A stretch of 64,000 nucleotides of DNA. Source: Burkholderiaceae bacterium (lineage in GTDB: Bacteria; Pseudomonadota; Gammaproteobacteria; Burkholderiales; Burkholderiaceae_C). Where the stretch lies: positions 62,001-126,000 of the forward strand of contig JAFMFB010000001.1 in the NCBI GenBank assembly GCA_017856435.1. The letters are read 5' to 3'. The notes beneath the pieces were generated by a model. The model was not told the DNA's origin, searched no databases, and was given only the letters and a program-made list of their open reading frames with translations. This document shows positions 39,258 through 48,722 of the stretch, in pieces. Each line of letters begins with the position of its first letter. Within the stretch, counting starts at the first letter, position 1. The translations under genes and the position numbers were made by a program.

Positions 39258-40280
39258 TCAGGACTGCTTTGGCCTGAGTAGCTCGAAGGCATTGCCAAAA
39301 TAAATTTTGCGGGCATCTTCCTTGACCAGCTTCAAATCTTCAATCGAGCGGATGCCCTCGCGGATGAACATCGGCCCCTCTTCCGGGTCAAACGGGCAGT
39401 CGCTGGCGAAGACCACTTTGCCTGGGCCAAAAAAATCAAGCCCGCAACGCAGGGCCGAAGCTGACCCGCCCAACACCGTATCGCCATAAAACATTTTGAA
39501 GTACTCGATCGGCGGCTTGGACAATCGTTTCAGAACATCTGCTTCGGCGCCATCCACGCTGCGACTGCCCAACTGGGCCCACAAAGTTTCCGCGCGGCCG
39601 GAAAAATACGGCAACATGCCACCGCAGTGGTGAGTGATCAGGCGCAGCTTGGGCAGACGCTCCAGCAGGCCGGAGAACACCATGCGCGACATGGCCACGC
39701 TGGTTTCGACGGGCCAACCCAGAACCTGCCAGATTTCGTACTTGGACTTGTCTTCGCCAGGATAGTCGGCTCGGTTGGCACCACGGGTCGGGTGCATCCA
39801 CACCGGGCGTTGATGATGGTTGGTAATGCGCTCAAAAATTTGAAACAGGTCCGGATCATCCAAGGCGCGGCCGTTGACGCTGGTCAGAATTTGTACGCCG
39901 CAGGCTCCCAGTTGTTCGATGGCGAAATCCATTTCTGCCAGGGCGGCCTCTGGGTTGTTCATCGGCAATGACGCCACGAAGGTGGGAAACTGTTTGGGCC
40001 AGCGACGGCAAATTTCCGCCATGCCTTCATTGGCGACCCTCGCATAAGCGGGTGACGCCTGTGGGCCGCCCAGCATGTCGGGTGAAGGTACGGCCAGGGA
40101 GATCACCTGCTGGACTTCCGGCCAGGCGGCCAGCATCTCGACACGAGCCTCCATATCCCACAGCAGGCGTAAGTTGCTCATGCGTTTGACCATGCCGGGT
40201 TCCTTGCTGTGCTGTTTCACCAGCTCCAGGTAGGCTGTTGGCATTACATGGTTATAAATATCAATTTTCGGTTCGATCAC
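39258..40280 (-). CDS. Amidohydrolase-family protein, ACMSD-like
   Basis: A 340-residue protein of the amidohydrolase family near ACMSD and related decarboxylases or hydratases. The TIM-barrel ligands are WMHPTRG, LRLITHHCGG and FASDCPFDPEEGP. The usual first metal motif H-x-H is replaced by DIYNH (Tyr9, Asn10, His11), a known variant group. The start was put at the GTG at 40280 with GAAGAG six bases upstream. An ATG at 40358 adds 26 residues that do not resemble the family. The substrate is not known; it stands beside the divergent DUF3237 gene. Confidence 0.78.
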   Translation of the reverse strand: MIEPKIDIYNHVMPTAYLELVKQHSKEPGMVKRMSNLRLLWDMEARVEMLAAWPEVQQVISLAVPSPDMLGGPQASPAYARVANEGMAEICRRWPKQFPTFVASLPMNNPEAALAEMDFAIEQLGACGVQILTSVNGRALDDPDLFQIFERITNHHQRPVWMHPTRGANRADYPGEDKSKYEIWQVLGWPVETSVAMSRMVFSGLLERLPKLRLITHHCGGMLPYFSGRAETLWAQLGSRSVDGAEADVLKRLSKPPIEYFKMFYGDTVLGGSASALRCGLDFFGPGKVVFASDCPFDPEEGPMFIREGIRSIEDLKLVKEDARKIYFGNAFELLRPKQS

Positions 40281-40410
40281 AATTAACTCTTCGTTGTTGA
40301 GATGGGTTATCGGGTCGGGGCAATCTATCCGATCGGGCCGAATATTTCCATAGGGCATTCCCTTGGCGACCTGACGGCAGAATGAGTCCCAGGTCGCTTA
40401 TAAATGGCAT

Positions 40411-40917
40411 ATGAAAGTGATTGAATCTGAAACACTGGCGCCCCCTGGCCTGGAGCATGTCGGAGATTTGTGTGTCTTTGTCTCTGCGCCCATCGAAGCT
40501 GGACAAATCATCGGACTCAACAGCCGGGGTCGGCGGCGCATCATCCCCATCACCGGCGGCCAGTTAACTGGTTCGCGTCTGCAGGGGCGTGTCCTGCCGG
40601 GCGGCGCCGATTTTCAGTTGGTGGTGTCAGAGACGGCGGCTGATCTTGACGCCCGCTACGTCATTGAGGTCGACAGCCCTGAGTTGGCCGGGGAACATAT
40701 CTACGTGCAAAACCGGGCCCTGCGCCGGGGCAGCGCCGCCGATATAGCCCGCCTAGTGCGTGGTGAACCGGTGGATCCCAAGGCGATCTATTTTCGCTGT
40801 GTGCCCACCTTCGAGGTGTCGAGCCCGGGACTTGCCTGGCTGACCGAGAGCTTGTTCATTGGCACTGGTGCTCGCTACCCGGATCGGGTGTTGATCAGCC
40901 TCTACCGGATCTGTTGA
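40411..40917 (+). CDS. DUF3237-family protein
   Basis: A 168-residue protein with the DUF3237 beta-barrel pattern: VGDLCVFVSAPIEAGQIIGL, then RRIIPITGGQLTGSRLQGRVLPGGADFQ and ending TGARYPDRVLISLYRI. The family's biochemical role is not established; members often occur beside aromatic or hydroxy-acid catabolic genes. It is divergent from the amidohydrolase gene and followed directly by the GrdB-like gene, with which it is probably co-transcribed. Confidence 0.85.
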   Translation: MKVIESETLAPPGLEHVGDLCVFVSAPIEAGQIIGLNSRGRRRIIPITGGQLTGSRLQGRVLPGGADFQLVVSETAADLDARYVIEVDSPELAGEHIYVQNRALRRGSAADIARLVRGEPVDPKAIYFRCVPTFEVSSPGLAWLTESLFIGTGARYPDRVLISLYRIC

Positions 40918-40943
40918 TCAGTAATGCGCGTGGCGAGCCTGAC

Positions 40944-41912
40944 ATGACACCGGAAGCTTCCAAAGAGTTTGGCTTTGCTCCGGACCTTGATGCCCCGATT
41001 CCCTATCTGCAACGTATTCGCAGCTATTACCAGGGCCTGGGGTACGGGGCGCCCTATGCATGGGCCCACTACGCGCAGGTCCCGTTTCAACCCTTGAACC
41101 AGACTCTTTCAAGGGCGCGCATCGGCGTAATCACGACGGCCGCTCCCTATCAGGCCGATCGGGGCGACCAAAGACCGGGAGCGCCCTACAACGCGGCTGC
41201 AAAGTTCTACCAGGTCTATTCAGGCGATACCGCAACCGATCCTGATTTGCGCATTACCCATGTGGCAATCGATCGCACGCATACCCGGGGCGACGATCTG
41301 GGGGCTTATTTCCCCTTGGCTGCACTGAGGCGTGCCCTGGCACAGGGGCGGATTGGAGCGATTGCAGAACGGTATCACGGCTTGCCTACCAACCGAAGCC
41401 AGCGGGTAACCCTGGAGGTGGACGCCCCCGAGTTGCTGGCCCGCTGTCAGGCCGATGCCATCGATGCGGCGATCCTGGTGCCCAACTGCCCGATTTGCCA
41501 CCAGTCGGTGAGCCTGGCCGCCCGACTGCTGGAGAGCCATGGCATTGCCACGGTCATCATGGGCTGCGCCAAGGATATCGTGGAGTATGTGGGGGTTCCC
41601 AGGCTGATGTTCTCTGACTTCCCCTTGGGCAACGCAGCCGGTCGACCCCATGACCCGTCCTCGCAAGACCTGACACTTGAGTTGGCCTTGCGCTTGCTGG
41701 AGGCGGCACCGGCGGCGAGAACAACCGTGCAGTCACCGTTGCGCTGGAGCGATAGCCCAGAATGGAAATTGGACTATTCCAACATCGAACGACTCAGTCC
41801 TCAGGATATTGAGGAGCGGCGTCGGGAGTTCGATCTGGCCAAGGAGCAGGCCAGGCAAATCAGGCAGGCTGAGGGCTCGCGTACCGAGCCCGAAGCCCGG
41901 CCTGGCGCATGA
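40944..41912 (+). CDS. GrdB-like protein (glycine/sarcosine/betaine reductase B family), cysteine form
   Basis: A 322-residue protein resembling the selenoprotein B family of glycine, sarcosine and D-proline reductases. The region with CPICHQSVSLAARLLESHGI (Cys182, Cys185) corresponds to the redox centre where GrdB has selenocysteine and Cys. Here both are ordinary Cys (TGC codons), and GCAKDIVEYVGVPRLMFSDF is also family-like. It is shorter than GrdB (about 436). No GrdA or GrdC partner is nearby. An alternative TTG at 40914 exists. The role is unknown; it may be a thiol redox enzyme acting with DUF3237. Confidence 0.72.
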   Translation: MTPEASKEFGFAPDLDAPIPYLQRIRSYYQGLGYGAPYAWAHYAQVPFQPLNQTLSRARIGVITTAAPYQADRGDQRPGAPYNAAAKFYQVYSGDTATDPDLRITHVAIDRTHTRGDDLGAYFPLAALRRALAQGRIGAIAERYHGLPTNRSQRVTLEVDAPELLARCQADAIDAAILVPNCPICHQSVSLAARLLESHGIATVIMGCAKDIVEYVGVPRLMFSDFPLGNAAGRPHDPSSQDLTLELALRLLEAAPAARTTVQSPLRWSDSPEWKLDYSNIERLSPQDIEERRREFDLAKEQARQIRQAEGSRTEPEARPGA

Positions 41913-41960
41913 CCTGGCGCATGCAGCTGACCTCAGCGCCGCTCAAGGCGTGAGCAAGAT

Positions 41961-43211
41961 TTAGACAACGCCAGCAGTTTTCAGGGTCGCAATCTGGGTT
42001 GCACCCAGGCCCAGCTCAGCCAGCACCTCCTCAGTATGCTCGCCCAGCGCTGGTGGCGCACGGCGAATCACAGGGGGGGTCGCCTGCAGGCGAAGCGGGC
42101 TGGCCACACCCCGTATCGCTGCAACGCCTTCTTGGGCCAGCGCCTGGTCAGAGCGGGGCTGCTCAATCACCAGCCCACGGGCCAGCACCTGTGGGTCATC
42201 AAAAGCCTGACCGATATCGTTGATGGGTCCGCAGGGCACGGCCTTGTCTTCCAGCGCGGCGATCCAATCGGCGGTAGTTCGTGTGCGGGTAATGGCATGA
42301 AGCTGGGGTACCAGGCTCTCGCGATTTTTCACCCGTTGCGGGTTGCTGGCGTAACGCTCGTCAAGCGCCAGCTCCGGGCAGCCCGCCGCCGCGCAGAAGC
42401 GGGAGAACTGGCCGTCATTGCCAATGGCCAGCAGCATGGCGCCATCCTTGGTCGGCATATCCTGGTATGGCACCAGGCTGGGGTGGCTGTTGCCCTGGCG
42501 AAGTGGGACCTTGCCAGTGTTCAGATAGCCACCCGCCTGGTTGGCAAGAATGGCCATTCCCACGTCAAGCAGTGCCATGTCGATGTACTGTCCTTCGCCG
42601 GTACGATGGCGCACTTCAAGCGCAGCCAAGATGGCGGTCGCGGCGTAAACACCCGTGAACACATCGGTCAAGGCCACGCCCACGCGCTGCGGTCCGCCCC
42701 CAGGCTCGCCGTCAGCCCGGCCGGTGATGCTCATCATGCCGCTCATGGCCTGGATCATGAGGTCGTAGCCCGCCCGCTCGGCATAGGGGCCATCCTGGCC
42801 GAAGCCTGTTACCGAGCAATAAATCAGTCGCGGGTTGACCTGCCTGAGGCTGGCGTAATCCAACCCATAGTGAGCCAGGCCGCCAACCTTGAAGTTTTCG
42901 ACCAGCACATCGGAGTGTTCTGCCATCTTGCGGATGATGGCCTGGCCCTCGGGCTTGGCAATGTCCAGCGTTATCGAGCGCTTGTTGCGGTTGGTGCAGG
43001 TGAAATAGGCGGCATTGTTGGTGTCCTGCCCTTGCTCATTTTGAAGAAAGGGCGGCCCCCAATGACGGGTGTCATCCCCACTGCCAGGGCGCTCGATCTT
43101 GACCACATCCGCACCCAGGTCGGCCAGAATTTGTGTACACCAGGGGCCGGCCAGTACGCGAGACAGGTCCAGCACCTTGATGTGAGGAAGGGCGGCGGGT
43201 TTGTCGCTCAT
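41961..43211 (-). CDS. CaiB/BaiF-family CoA-transferase
   Basis: A 416-residue class III CoA-transferase. The N-terminal PHIKVLDLSRVLAGPWCTQI, the LADLGADVVKIERPG stretch and catalytic Asp183 in ALTDVFTG mark the family. The start at 43211 is supported by AAAGG six bases ahead. It lies about 115 bases after gcdH on the same strand. In Burkholderiales such a gene beside glutaryl-CoA dehydrogenase probably makes glutaryl-CoA from glutarate using succinyl-CoA; this assignment rests on neighbourhood. Confidence 0.88.
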   Translation of the reverse strand: MSDKPAALPHIKVLDLSRVLAGPWCTQILADLGADVVKIERPGSGDDTRHWGPPFLQNEQGQDTNNAAYFTCTNRNKRSITLDIAKPEGQAIIRKMAEHSDVLVENFKVGGLAHYGLDYASLRQVNPRLIYCSVTGFGQDGPYAERAGYDLMIQAMSGMMSITGRADGEPGGGPQRVGVALTDVFTGVYAATAILAALEVRHRTGEGQYIDMALLDVGMAILANQAGGYLNTGKVPLRQGNSHPSLVPYQDMPTKDGAMLLAIGNDGQFSRFCAAAGCPELALDERYASNPQRVKNRESLVPQLHAITRTRTTADWIAALEDKAVPCGPINDIGQAFDDPQVLARGLVIEQPRSDQALAQEGVAAIRGVASPLRLQATPPVIRRAPPALGEHTEEVLAELGLGATQIATLKTAGVV

Positions 43212-43327
43212 GGTCTGCCTTTCAGATACAGGTGCTGCAGATTCGGCTGCTGGCTCCAAGCTCGCGCCGCCTTGCCCAATGCCTGCTGATCCGCCAGAAA
43301 ATAGTTGGCCTCAGACAATAAATCAAT

Positions 43328-44524
43328 TCAGTTGGCAAAGGCGGCAATGCCGGTTTGTGCCCGCCCCAGAATCAGCGCGTGGATGTCGTGAGTGCCTTCA
43401 TAGGTGTTGACCACTTCCAGATTGACCAGATGGCGTGCCACTCCAAACTCATCGCTGATACCGTTGCCGCCCATCATGTCGCGTGCCATGCGCGCAATGT
43501 CCAGCGCCTTGCCGCAGGAATTGCGCTTGAGGATAGAGGTGGCCTCGACGGCAGCCGTGCCCTCGTCCTTCATGCGTCCCAGCCGCAAGCAACCCTGAAG
43601 TCCCAGTGAGACCTCGGTTTGCATGTCAGCCAGTTTCTTTTGAATCAGCTGGTTGGCTGCCAGCGGGCGACCAAACTGCTGGCGATCCATCACATATTGG
43701 CGGGCGCGAAACCAGCAGTCTTCGGCTGCGCCAAGCGCCCCCCAGGCAATACCGTAGCGTGCCGAGTTCAGGCAAGTGAAAGGCCCTTTGAGGCCCTGAA
43801 CATCGGGAAAGATGTTCTCGTCAGGCACAAAGACATCGTCCATCACCACCTCGCCGGTGATCGAGGCGCGCAGGCCCACCTTACCGTGAATGGCCGGGGC
43901 ACTCAAGCCCTTCATGCCCTTTTCCAGCACGAAGCCGCGAATTGGCCCCACTGCGCCGCCTTCACTCACTTCTTTTGCCCAGATCACGAATACATCGGCA
44001 ATGGGGCTGTTGGAGATCCACATCTTGCTGCCTTTGAGGCGGTAGCCGCCCGCCGTTTTGTGGGCGCGCGTGGCCATCGAGTTGGGGTCAGAACCATGGT
44101 CAGGCTCGGTCAGGCCGAAGCACCCGATCCATTCGCCCGTGGCGAGTTTGGGCAGGTATTTCTGCTTCTGTGCCTCAGAGCCGAACTCGAAGATTGGCAC
44201 CATGACCAGGGAAGACTGGACGCTCATCATCGAGCGAAACCCGGAGTCGATCCGCTCCACTTCACGCGCGATCAGACCATAGGCGACATAGTTCAGCCCC
44301 GGGCCGCCGTATGGCTCAGGAATGGTAGGGCCGAGCAGTCCGAGCTCTCCCATCTCGCGAAACACGGCCGGGTCAGTCTTTTCCTGCCGAAAAGCCAGCT
44401 GCACCCGGCTGGCCAGCTTGTCCTGACAATAGGCTTGCGCCGCATCGCGCACCATGCGCTCATCTTCTGTGAGCTGCGAGTCAAGCAAAAAGGGGTCATC
44501 CCACTGAAAAGCAGCCTTGGCCAT
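43328..44524 (-). CDS. gcdH: Glutaryl-CoA dehydrogenase
   Basis: A 398-residue acyl-CoA dehydrogenase of the glutaryl-CoA type, oxidising and decarboxylating glutaryl-CoA to crotonyl-CoA in lysine and aromatic breakdown. The N-terminus [20 protein letters not shown] and [16 protein letters not shown] are typical GcdH. The catalytic base is Glu376 in [15 protein letters not shown]. The start at 44524 has GGAG six bases upstream; a longer open frame runs upstream across the divergent TauD-type gene. Paired with the CoA-transferase gene that follows. Confidence 0.93.
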   Translation of the reverse strand: MAKAAFQWDDPFLLDSQLTEDERMVRDAAQAYCQDKLASRVQLAFRQEKTDPAVFREMGELGLLGPTIPEPYGGPGLNYVAYGLIAREVERIDSGFRSMMSVQSSLVMVPIFEFGSEAQKQKYLPKLATGEWIGCFGLTEPDHGSDPNSMATRAHKTAGGYRLKGSKMWISNSPIADVFVIWAKEVSEGGAVGPIRGFVLEKGMKGLSAPAIHGKVGLRASITGEVVMDDVFVPDENIFPDVQGLKGPFTCLNSARYGIAWGALGAAEDCWFRARQYVMDRQQFGRPLAANQLIQKKLADMQTEVSLGLQGCLRLGRMKDEGTAAVEATSILKRNSCGKALDIARMARDMMGGNGISDEFGVARHLVNLEVVNTYEGTHDIHALILGRAQTGIAAFAN

Positions 44525-44638
44525 TGAATTCTCCAAAATCGAGGCCGCCATGGTACACCGGCAGCAGATGGGCCCTTCAGACTTCTGGTAGAAAGCCGGT
44601 AGAAATAAGGCCACAAAACAAGCTGCAACTGATCTGCC

Positions 44639-45478
44639 ATGATGACCGTTACCCCATTGAGCAAAGCCGTCGGCGCGCGCGTGGATGGTATTGACCTCTC
44701 CCATCCCCTTAACGACGTCGACTTCGATACCTTGCAGGATGCGCTGCATCGCCACGGCTTCATCGTGATGAAACAGCAGGCGCTCACCCCGCAAACGATG
44801 GTCGAGTTTGCGCGCCGCTGGGGGCGACCCCAGCCCCATGTGATTGACACATTTCAGCACCCGGAAGAGGCGGACATTCTGGTCTTGTCCAATGTCTACA
44901 AGGACGGCAAACCTACCGGCCTGGTAGATGCCGGTACTTATTTCCATACCGACTACTCCTACCTCGAACAGCCAGCACGCTGCACCATTCTTTATGCGCG
45001 CGATGTGCCCGAAGGCCGAAACGGCACCACCTTCGCCAATCAGCGAAGCGCCTATGCAGACCTGCCGCTGCCGCGCCAACAGCAACTCGAAGGACTGGTG
45101 GTTCAACATCACTACGGCAACCGTGAAGACCTGGACAAGTCATCAAGAACCGTAGCCTCGGTGCTGAGTCAGGAGCAGCAAAAGCGAGTCAGCTGGGTGC
45201 AACACCCCCTGGTGCGGCGCCACCCTTTTACTGATGAACCGGTGCTGTACGCGGTCAGCGGCAGCTCGTTTGGTATTGAAGGGATGTCTCAAGCCGAGGC
45301 ACTAGGCCTTTTGCGCGAGCTGACAGATCACGCCACCCAGGATTGCTACTGCCACACCAATGACTACGAAAATGACGATGTGATCGTGTGGGATAACGCC
45401 CTGCTGCTGCACAGCGCTCCTCTGATTGACCTTACTCGACCCCGCACCCTCTGGCGGGTGACAGTGATGTACAGCTAG
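44639..45478 (+). CDS. TauD/TfdA-family dioxygenase
   Basis: A 279-residue Fe(II)/2-oxoglutarate-dependent dioxygenase. The iron ligands are His103 and Asp105 (FHTDYSY) and His258 (LLLHSAP); Arg269 or Arg273 can bind 2-oxoglutarate. The N-terminal [18 protein letters not shown] is typical. TauD, TfdA and related enzymes remove sulfonates or open ethers; the substrate here is not shown. It is divergent from gcdH with about 115 bases between starts. Confidence 0.88.
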   Translation: MMTVTPLSKAVGARVDGIDLSHPLNDVDFDTLQDALHRHGFIVMKQQALTPQTMVEFARRWGRPQPHVIDTFQHPEEADILVLSNVYKDGKPTGLVDAGTYFHTDYSYLEQPARCTILYARDVPEGRNGTTFANQRSAYADLPLPRQQQLEGLVVQHHYGNREDLDKSSRTVASVLSQEQQKRVSWVQHPLVRRHPFTDEPVLYAVSGSSFGIEGMSQAEALGLLRELTDHATQDCYCHTNDYENDDVIVWDNALLLHSAPLIDLTRPRTLWRVTVMYS

Positions 45479-45565
45479 GCGCAGCAAACCCGGCGTTGCA
45501 TGCCGGCGTCATGGCAGCAGGCCCCTTGCCTTAAGCTGAATGGGGATCGTCAGGCGCCTTAGCAG

Positions 45566-47701
45566 TCAGAGGCGACTTGCATAAAGCTTGGCAAATTCCA
45601 CATACCAGGCCAGACACCCGGGGTTGGCCATGGCGTCTTTGTTGACCACCTTTTCAAGGGGCTGGCCCAGCATCAGCTTCTTGATGGGCAACTCTTGCTT
45701 CTTGCCGCTGAGTGTGCGCGGAATTTCCTTGACCTGCATGATTTCGTTGGGCAGGAAGCGCGGTGACAAGGCGGTCTTGATGGCGTTGTTGATGCGCGCC
45801 TTGAGCACGCTGTCCAGGGCCAGGCCTTCACGCAACACCACAAACAAGGGCATGTAGCTTTCACGCCCCAGGTATTCCAGATCCACCACCATCGAGTCCA
45901 GTATTTCGGGGAGCGCCTCCACCGCGCTGTAGAGTTCGCTGGTCCCCATGCGCAGGCCATGGCGGTTGATGGTGGCGTCGCTACGGCCGTAGATGATGCA
46001 ACTGCCTCTAGAGGTGATCTTGAGCCAGTCGCCATGGCGCCAGACCGGGCCCATGCTGGCGGGGCCATCGCCACCACCGGGCATGCGCCCATGGCCGGCC
46101 GGGTACATGTCGAAGTAGCTGGAGAGATACCTTTTATTTTCGATGTCGTTCCAGAAGTACAGGGGCATGCTGGGAATGGGTTGCGTGCAGACCAGTTCGC
46201 CCACGGCGTCAATAACGGGCTCACCCTGCTCGTTCCAGGCTTCCACCGCGCAGCCAAGCAAACGACACTGCATTTCGCCTGGCACCAGCGGCAATTCGCG
46301 ATAGCTGCCGACGAATGCGCCAGCGAAGTCGGTGCCGCCGGAGATATTGCACCACCACAGGCCACCGTCGTGGTATTTCTTTTCTTCCGCGGTGGCCGGC
46401 CTCAGGCGGCGCATTTGCGTGTTGACCCAGCGCTGTACATCTTCACTCAGCGGTGAGCCGGTGGAGCCAAGTGCGCGCACCTGGCGCAATTCGCCGCACT
46501 GTTTTTTGATGTCGATGCCGGCTTTCATGCAGTTGGCAAAGAAAGCCGCGCCGGCCCCAAAGAAGGTGGCCCCGACATCAGCGCAGAAGCGCCATAGCGT
46601 GGTCCAGTCCGGCGCTAGTTTGTTGCCTGCGGCATCCACCGTGGCGCCGCCGGGGCTGCCATCATAGATACACACGGTCGTGCCCGTAAGCAGTCCGCTC
46701 ATCTGGAAGTTCCACATGATCCAGCCGGTGGAGCTGTACCAGTGGAAGCGCTCACCCCGGGCATTGGGGCCATAGCTGCAGCCAATATCGCTATTGAGGG
46801 AGAACGCCATGGTGACGATGACGATGCCGCCATGACCATGCACGATCGGTTTGGGCAAGCCCGTGGTGCCACTGGAATACACCACCCACAATGGGTGATC
46901 AAACGGCACCATGACGGGTTGAAAGCGCTCGGTTTCTGCGTCATTGCGCGCAACCGCCATTGAATAGGGGGTCTGCGTGATTCCGGGGCGGGTCTTTACA
47001 GCGCCCAGCCCCAAATTGCATTGCAGCACCAGGTGCTCAACGGTTGGCAGGGCGGCACAAATTTCGGTCACCACCTCTCGCCGGTCGGTATCCCGACCTC
47101 CATAAGTCACGCCATCGCAGGCGATCAGGACTTTAGGGTTGATCTGCTTGAAGCGGTCCAGCACCGCGGCGGTTCCCATGTCGGGGGCACACACGCTCCA
47201 CACCCCGCCGATGCTGGCCACTGCCATGAAGGCCACCATGGCCTCCGGGATGTTGGGCAGGTAGGCCACCACGCGGTCGCCCTTTTGTACACCTTGCGCC
47301 TGCAGGTGCAGGGCCAGGGCGGCGGCTTGGCGGCGTAATTCGGGCCAGCTTAGTTCGCGCGCGCGTTCGCCAGCAGCTAGGCTCTTTTCGTTATGGCTGA
47401 TGATGGCGGGCAAGCCGGCTTCATGCGCTGCTTGGACATGACGAAACACCTGTTGCACGTAGTTGACCTGCGCACCGGGAAACCACTGGGCAGCGGGCAT
47501 GGTGTTCTTGGCCAGTGCAGCCTGGTGCGGCGTGGGTGAGTACAGGCCAAAGCATTCCCAGATGCACTGCCAAAAGTCATCCAGCTCAGTGACCGACCAT
47601 TGCCAAAGTTCTTCGTAGCGCTTGAAATCAAGCCCGCGGTGCTGTCTAAGCCAGTCCTGAAACAGGCGAATCTGGGGAATGTAGGGTGGGGATTTCTTCA
47701 T
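45566..47701 (-). CDS. aacS: Acetoacetate-CoA ligase (acetoacetyl-CoA synthetase)
   Basis: A 711-residue acyl-CoA ligase of the AMP-forming class, the large acetoacetyl-CoA synthetase type. Adenylation motifs are WVVYSSGTTGLPKPIVHGHG (A3) and HGDWLKITSRGSCIIYGRSD with INRHGLRMGTSELYSAVE; the C-terminal lysine lies in PRTLSGKKQELPIKK. The start was placed at the ATG at 47701, because MKKSPPYIPQIRLFQDWLRQ matches family N-termini better than the ORF start ten codons earlier. It activates acetoacetate, for example in ketone or polyhydroxybutyrate metabolism. Confidence 0.93.
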   Translation of the reverse strand: MKKSPPYIPQIRLFQDWLRQHRGLDFKRYEELWQWSVTELDDFWQCIWECFGLYSPTPHQAALAKNTMPAAQWFPGAQVNYVQQVFRHVQAAHEAGLPAIISHNEKSLAAGERARELSWPELRRQAAALALHLQAQGVQKGDRVVAYLPNIPEAMVAFMAVASIGGVWSVCAPDMGTAAVLDRFKQINPKVLIACDGVTYGGRDTDRREVVTEICAALPTVEHLVLQCNLGLGAVKTRPGITQTPYSMAVARNDAETERFQPVMVPFDHPLWVVYSSGTTGLPKPIVHGHGGIVIVTMAFSLNSDIGCSYGPNARGERFHWYSSTGWIMWNFQMSGLLTGTTVCIYDGSPGGATVDAAGNKLAPDWTTLWRFCADVGATFFGAGAAFFANCMKAGIDIKKQCGELRQVRALGSTGSPLSEDVQRWVNTQMRRLRPATAEEKKYHDGGLWWCNISGGTDFAGAFVGSYRELPLVPGEMQCRLLGCAVEAWNEQGEPVIDAVGELVCTQPIPSMPLYFWNDIENKRYLSSYFDMYPAGHGRMPGGGDGPASMGPVWRHGDWLKITSRGSCIIYGRSDATINRHGLRMGTSELYSAVEALPEILDSMVVDLEYLGRESYMPLFVVLREGLALDSVLKARINNAIKTALSPRFLPNEIMQVKEIPRTLSGKKQELPIKKLMLGQPLEKVVNKDAMANPGCLAWYVEFAKLYASRL

Positions 47702-47769
47702 GTTCAGGCGAGGTACTTCAAATGGCGCCAAGCGTCAGTGTAGCGGGGCGGCGTGGGCTGAAAGTCTGG

Positions 47770-48612
47770 TCACGAAATCTTGATGCAAACCGCGCCGGCA
47801 CAAACCAGGCCGATAGCCAGCCAGCGCAACCGGCTGATCCGCTCTTTCAGAAACACTACGCCAATCAGGGCCGCAAAAACGATCGAGCTTTCGCGCAACG
47901 CAGCCACAACGGCAATGGGCGCATGGGTCATGGCCCAGAGCACCATGCCGTAAGCCAATAGAGTGCAGGCTCCGCCCACCAATGCGGTTCGCCATATCGG
48001 CCCAACGGCAGCCAAGGCGCTGCGTCCGCGCTTGACGCCCTGGGCGGCAGCCATCAGCAGTGCCGTGAGGACAAAGGTCCATCCGGTGTAGGCGGGGGCG
48101 TGATCAGACAGCCGGGCGCCATGCCCGTCAATCACGGTGTAGCTGGCAACAATGCCGGCGTTCACCAGGGCCAGCACAACGGCGCCTGCATGGGTGGGGC
48201 TGGTCTTCCAGGCGCCCCAGGCCAGGCTCAGAACGCCGCCACAGATGAAGGTGATGCCAAGCCATCCCATGGTTGCAGGGGACTCACCCAGCCAAAGCAA
48301 GGCTGTCAGAGCGGCCAACGCGGGGGCGGCGCCGCGCATCAAGGGGTAGGCCAAACTTAACTCCGCCCCGCGGTAAGAGGCCGCAACCAGAGAAAAGTAC
48401 ACCACATGGATCAGCCCTGAGGCCAGGATGTAGGGGTAACTGGGTACGCTGGGCAAAGGTAGCCAGACCAGGAGCGGAACAGCCAACAGGCCGGCGCCCA
48501 GCACCACTGCCAGGGTGCTGGAAAACTTGTCTGTGGAGTTTCGTACCAGCACATTCCAGCTCACATGCAGTAGCGCAGACAACAACACCACCAACATGAC
48601 CTCCAAGCTCAT
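47770..48612 (-). CDS. EamA-family (DMT) transporter
   Basis: A 280-residue membrane protein with ten helices in two EamA repeats, for example LLSALLHVSWNVLVRNSTDK and VVFLKERISRLRWLAIGLVC. The first repeat (AELSLAYPLMRGAAPALAAL) resembles the phosphonate-utilisation-associated or EamA subgroup with SLAYPL. Substrate unknown. It is read on the same strand as aacS and 68 bases upstream of its start. Confidence 0.87.
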   Translation of the reverse strand: MSLEVMLVVLLSALLHVSWNVLVRNSTDKFSSTLAVVLGAGLLAVPLLVWLPLPSVPSYPYILASGLIHVVYFSLVAASYRGAELSLAYPLMRGAAPALAALTALLWLGESPATMGWLGITFICGGVLSLAWGAWKTSPTHAGAVVLALVNAGIVASYTVIDGHGARLSDHAPAYTGWTFVLTALLMAAAQGVKRGRSALAAVGPIWRTALVGGACTLLAYGMVLWAMTHAPIAVVAALRESSIVFAALIGVVFLKERISRLRWLAIGLVCAGAVCIKIS

Positions 48613-48722
48613 GGTGCGTCAGGCAGAACGAAGGTGGTGTGTGCAGTCCAGAGTCGGGTTTATTGCTGGGCAAGTCGCCCCCACAAAGAACGCTTGGCTC
48701 AAGATCATGCTTTGTCTATGCC

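Noticed and set aside
40944-41912. Possible selenoprotein in the GrdB-like gene
   Set aside because: The redox positions are TGC cysteines and there is no in-frame TGA, so no selenocysteine is needed.
42036-43289. A 417-residue open frame on the plus strand
   Set aside because: Antisense to the CoA-transferase gene; Gly/His/Val shadow composition.
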